In this document: positions 6,182-8,443 of the stretch, in pieces | How positions within the stretch are numbered: position 1 is the stretch's first letter | How the letters are laid out: every line of letters starts with the position of its first letter | Notes under the pieces: model-generated | Database searches by the model: none | The model's input: the letters and a program-made list of their open reading frames with translations, nothing else | What the model was told of the DNA's origin: nothing | Position numbers and translations under genes: made by a program | Origin: Candidatus Acetothermia bacterium | GTDB taxonomy: Bacteria; Bipolaricaulota; Bipolaricaulia; Bipolaricaulales; Bipolaricaulaceae | Length of the DNA: 8,443 bases | Direction of reading: 5' to 3' | Assembly (NCBI GenBank): GCA_011057175.1 | Contig: DSBZ01000257.1 | Span: forward strand, 1 to 8,443

Positions 6182-6559
6182 GTGATTCGAACCGCCAACG
6201 GCCTGCACCTCCTCGTCCGGACCTGGCCGTACGTCCGGGAAGGGGCGGAGGGACTGGCCGGGCTCATCCTGAGCGCCCCGTTCTTGGGAGCAGAGATGCC
6301 GATCTCGGGCCGGAGAGCGGCCCTCGATGCGGACTCCAAGCTCGCTCTTCCCTTCCTCATCTTCCATGGCGACGCTGACCTCATCGCCAGCGTCTCGACC
6401 ACCCGCCGGTTCTTCCCCGCCGCCCGATCGCCGCACAAGACGCTCGCGGCGTACGGCGACCTCCTCCACGAGGTCCTGAACGAGCTCGGGAAGGAGCGCG
6501 TCGGGGAGGCCGTCGCGTCCCGGCTCGACGCACACGGCGCGGCGAGGGGGGGAAAGTGA
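6182..6559 (+). pseudogene. Remnant of a monoacylglycerol lipase-like alpha/beta hydrolase with two internal in-frame losses
   Basis: About 125 codons from GTG 6182 to TGA 6557-6559; the frame is open further up to TTG 6119. The pieces match, in order, the start, middle and end of a lysophospholipase/monoacylglycerol lipase of about 280 residues. The start is TANGLHLLVRTWP; the middle is EGLAGLILSAPFLG (6248-6289), which normally directly follows the nucleophile domain. The end begins LPFLIFHGDAD (catalytic-Asp region, 6365-6379) and runs through HKTLAAYGDLLHEVLNE (catalytic-His region, 6467-6484) to a final SRLDAH. Missing are the HG.GEH oxyanion motif, DHRGHG, the GHSMGG serine elbow and most of the lid. 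The serine nucleophile is thus gone and hydrolase activity is not expected. Both gaps keep the frame, and no stop codon interrupts it. The stop overlaps the ZIP start (GTGA), so translation through the remnant may still feed the ZIP gene. Alternatively it has become a small non-enzymatic protein. Confidence 0.75.
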
Positions 6560-7299
6560 ACCCGCTCGCTCTGGGGGCGCTCGCGTCGCTCGCCGCCGGG
6601 CTCGCCACTGGGGTCGGCGCCCTCCCCGTTTTCCTCCGCAGGAAGACCTCGCCCAAGGCCACCGACGGGATGCTCGGGTTCGCGGCAGGGGTGATGCTGG
6701 CCGCCACGTTTTTCTCGCTTCTCGTCCCAGCGATCGAGGCCGGGGGGCCGTGGCGGGCGGTGGCCGGGTTCCTCCTCGGGGTGGCGTTGCTCGTCGTCGC
6801 CGACCGGCTGACCCCGCACCTCCACTTCCTCCACGGCCGCGAGGGGCCGGGGAGCCAGCTGGGCAAGGTGTGGCTGTTCGTATTCGCGGTGACGATCCAT
6901 AACTTCCCGGAGGGGCTCGCCGTGGGCGTGGGGTTCGGGGCGGGCGACACCGCCGGCGCCCTCGCTCTCGCGGTCGGAATCGGGCTTCAGAACATGCCCG
7001 AGGGGCTTGCGGTCGCGCTCCCGCTCGTCGGGGAGGGTTACTCCCGGATGAAGGCGTTCCTCATCGCCACCGCGACCGGCCTCGCCGAGCCGATCGCCGG
7101 ACTCCTCGGCGCGGCCGCGGTGACAGCTGCGGTGGGGACCCTCCCCTACGCGCTTGCGTTCGCAGCCGGGGCGATGCTGTACGTGATCTCGGATGAGATC
7201 ATCCCCGAGTCCCACCGCCGCGGACATGAGTTCTGGGCCACGGGCGGCCTCGTCGCTGGGTTCGTGGTGATGCTGCTCCTCGACACCCTGCTCGGATGA
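6556..7299 (+). CDS. ZIP family metal transporter (GufA-type)
   Basis: This 247-residue integral membrane protein has about eight hydrophobic segments. The two metal-site helices are diagnostic: TIHNFPEGLAVGVGFG (113-128, H115, N116, E119) and GLQNMPEGLAVALPLV (143-158, Q145, N146, E149). Further polar residues in helices occur at E178 (GLAEPI) and in DEIIPESH (213-220). Length and motifs fit the GufA subfamily of ZIP proteins, which bring zinc and other divalent metals into the cytoplasm; the metal is not determined by sequence. A loop around 86-100 (TPHLHFLHGREGPGS) is histidine-containing, as usual for ZIP loops. The start GTG 6556 overlaps the stop of the preceding hydrolase remnant, and a purine-rich GAGGGGGGGAAA lies just upstream. 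No other start fits TM1 (ALGALASLAAGLATGVGALP). The gene converges with the NYN gene, with only 21 bp between the stop codons. Confidence 0.93.
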   Translation: MNPLALGALASLAAGLATGVGALPVFLRRKTSPKATDGMLGFAAGVMLAATFFSLLVPAIEAGGPWRAVAGFLLGVALLVVADRLTPHLHFLHGREGPGSQLGKVWLFVFAVTIHNFPEGLAVGVGFGAGDTAGALALAVGIGLQNMPEGLAVALPLVGEGYSRMKAFLIATATGLAEPIAGLLGAAAVTAAVGTLPYALAFAAGAMLYVISDEIIPESHRRGHEFWATGGLVAGFVVMLLLDTLLG

Positions 7300-7320
7300 A
7301 GCCGGGGTACGGGGAGACGC

Positions 7321-7860
7321 TCAACCCGGTTGGTGGTCGGGGAGGAGGGGTTCCTGGGTGAACTTGGCGAGGACCACCCCCTCGATCTCGCCCAGGTTCT
7401 GGTAGTGATCGGAGACGCGGATCAGCTCGACCGAGGTCGAGCCCCGGCCGGGCCCGAGCACGGTGACCCTCTTCCCGCGGCGGCTCAAGTAGTCGACGAG
7501 GGTCACGAAGTCGGAGTCGCCGGTGATGAGGACGAACTCCTGCACGAGGTCGGCGAGGTTGATCGCCTCCAGGACGAGGTCGGTGTCCATGTTCGCCTTC
7601 ATCCCGCCATCGGGGTGCTCGCGGACCGGCTTCGTGACGACGCGAAACCCCATGAACGAGAGGGCGTCGATGAGCCGCATCCGCCGCTCGTCATCGCGGC
7701 GGTAAGGGACGAAGGCAACGAACTTCACCTCCCGCTCATCCAGACCGTAGTGCTGCTTGATGTGCTCCTTCAGGACGTCGTACCGTACTTCGCATCCTTG
7801 ACGCTCGAACGTCTCTTGAATGTTCTGCACATCCACCAATACCGCTGCTTTCAGTTCCAT
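7321..7860 (-). CDS. LabA/DUF88-type NYN domain protein (PIN-like putative ribonuclease)
   Basis: The 179-residue protein shows the NYN domain pattern. VLVDVQNIQ at 7-15 gives D10 and N13 near the N-terminus. MDTDLVLEAI (91-100, D92 and D94) lies in the middle, then VLITGDSDFVTLVDYLSRRG (110-129, D115 and D117), then KRVTVLGPGRGSTSVELIRVSD. The acidic residues would form the metal-binding centre of a PIN-like nuclease fold. Members are predicted RNases; some bind nucleotides or RNA in regulation, and no target is inferable here. The start ATG 7858-7860 is chosen because TGGAGG (7865-7870) lies 4 nt upstream and the protein then begins MELKAAVLVDVQN. The open frame extends upstream to 8139 but overlaps the divergent YjbQ gene and has no family similarity there. 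It consists of the domain alone, with no extra C-terminal domain. Confidence 0.92.
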   Translation of the reverse strand: MELKAAVLVDVQNIQETFERQGCEVRYDVLKEHIKQHYGLDEREVKFVAFVPYRRDDERRMRLIDALSFMGFRVVTKPVREHPDGGMKANMDTDLVLEAINLADLVQEFVLITGDSDFVTLVDYLSRRGKRVTVLGPGRGSTSVELIRVSDHYQNLGEIEGVVLAKFTQEPLLPDHQPG

Positions 7861-7914
7861 GGTGCCTCCATTGGACTCACGGGAAACGGAAACCAAATCC
7901 GAGCTCACCTGGGG

Positions 7915-7942
7915 AGCGTACCACCCCTGCTCGCGAATGCAA
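7915..7942 (-). promoter_or_regulatory. Weak promoter candidate for the NYN gene
   Basis: On the minus strand TTGCAT (7937-7942) and TACGCT (7915-7920) are separated by 16 bp and each matches the consensus at three of six positions. They lie in the 166-bp divergent gap between the NYN and YjbQ genes. No stronger pair was found for either gene in this gap, so this is a low-confidence call. Confidence 0.25.
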
Positions 7943-8026
7943 CCCGGCTCGCGTAGGCTCACCCCATCGACCGTCCCCTCTCGCGCGGCAGGCGAGCGGA
8001 CGGCCGATGGAGACGAAGGAGGGCTT

Positions 8027-8398
8027 GTGCTGAAGAGAATCCACATTCGAACGACGCGCCATGAGGCAGCGCACGACATCACGGCCGAGGTCCAGCGAAC
8101 GGTGGCGGAGGCCGGTGTGCGGGAGGGGTTCGTGATCATCTACGTTCCCCACGACGCGGCGGCGGTGAGCATCCACCGGACGCTTGCGGAAGCGGATGCT
8201 CCCAAGCTCGATCGGATCCTGGAAGCGGTGAACCCGGACCACGAGACGCCGGAGTACACCAAGGCCGCGTTCGTGGCGCCAACCGAGGTAGGGGTGGTGG
8301 AAGACGGGCGAATGGTGTTGGGCGACGGCCAGCGCGTGTACTTCTACGAGTTCGACGGTCCCCGAGAGCGGTCCGTGTGCGTGTACGTGGGAGGGTAG
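8027..8398 (+). CDS. YjbQ family (UPF0047) protein, short and with altered conserved site
   Basis: The 123-residue protein follows the YjbQ fold pattern: HIRTTRHEAAHDITAEVQRT, then GFVIIYVPHDAAAVSI (34-49), DRILEAVNP (62-70), GRMVLGDGQRVYFYEFDGPR (94-113) and a final SVCVYVGG. YjbQ proteins have been linked to thiamine phosphate synthase activity, but their cellular role is poorly defined. Typical members are somewhat longer (about 130-140 residues) and carry HTT/HTSA, an E after the third strand, an N..AH.K segment and LGTWQ. Here these read HDAA, H50-R51, PEYTKAAFV without histidine, and LGDGQ. The start GTG 8027 is preceded by AAGGAGG (8016-8022) with 4 nt spacing; CTG 8030 is the next codon and possible. 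The gene is divergent from the NYN gene. Family confident, function doubtful. Confidence 0.85.
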   Translation: MLKRIHIRTTRHEAAHDITAEVQRTVAEAGVREGFVIIYVPHDAAAVSIHRTLAEADAPKLDRILEAVNPDHETPEYTKAAFVAPTEVGVVEDGRMVLGDGQRVYFYEFDGPRERSVCVYVGG

Positions 8399-8443
8399 CC
8401 CACGGGGAGGGGTAGTGTAGTGGGCCAAGAGATCGTTACCACC
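8399..8443. other. Window end without a recognisable gene
   Basis: The 45 bases after the YjbQ stop codon show no open frame with a ribosome binding site and no clear hairpin. TAGTGT near 8415 faintly resembles a -10 element but has no -35 partner. Confidence 0.3.

Noticed and set aside
4576..7227. An 883-codon open frame on the minus strand across the peptidase, remnant and ZIP genes
   Set aside because: It is a codon-bias shadow. It lies opposite genes with clear family motifs and its translation is rich in Arg, Glu, Gly and Pro without any domain pattern.
7302..7329. Short stem (CCGGG/CCCGG) across the ZIP-NYN convergent junction as a bidirectional terminator
   Set aside because: Only five or six pairs with a bulge, a long loop, no T-run, and partly inside the NYN coding end. 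Too weak to call.
7861..8139. N-terminal extension of the NYN protein by 93 residues
   Set aside because: It overlaps the promoter gap and the YjbQ gene. A good ribosome binding site and NYN start exist at 7860.

Overview
The window is a GC-rich bacterial chromosome segment. The genes are densely packed, with strong AGGAGG-type ribosome binding sites, frequent GTG starts and very short gene junctions. No rRNA, tRNA, insertion sequence, phage gene or CRISPR array is visible. The gene set (NfeD/FloA membrane pair, GufA-type ZIP transporter, NYN-domain protein, YjbQ family) is widespread and does not fix the phylum. A high-GC, little-cultivated lineage such as Bipolaricaulota/Acetothermia is only a guess from codon style.

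Layout. (1) Positions 1-1324, plus strand: the C-terminal end of an NfeD-like protein, directly followed by the flotillin-like protein FloA and then a 43-codon ORF whose start overlaps the floA stop. (2) Positions 1325-1547: a convergent intergenic region with two hairpins, one a good terminator candidate. (3) Positions 1548-3408, minus strand: a GNAT acetyltransferase followed by an MFS transporter, a probable two-gene modification/export operon. (4) Positions 3409-3515: a divergent promoter region with two inverted repeats and a run of nine C. (5) Positions 3516-4556, plus strand: a double-domain GNAT protein. (6) Positions 4612-6072, plus strand: an S10 family serine carboxypeptidase with a complete catalytic triad but no signal peptide, preceded by a promoter-like sequence. 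(7) Positions 6119-6559: promoter-like boxes and the remnant of a monoacylglycerol-lipase-like alpha/beta hydrolase that has lost the nucleophile region but keeps an open frame. Its stop overlaps the start of (8) a GufA-type ZIP metal transporter, 6556-7299. (9) Positions 7321-7860, minus strand: a LabA/NYN-domain putative RNase. (10) Positions 8027-8398, plus strand: a short, divergent YjbQ-family protein lacking several normally invariant residues. The last 45 bases hold no recognisable gene.

The genes do not form one obvious pathway. Supported functional groupings are the NfeD-FloA membrane-microdomain pair, the GNAT-MFS pair, and the coupled hydrolase-remnant/ZIP unit. No clear new multi-gene system was found. 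The points most worth follow-up are the eroded but still translatable lipase in front of the ZIP gene, the active-site-altered YjbQ protein, the leaderless S10 peptidase and the small ORF coupled to floA.
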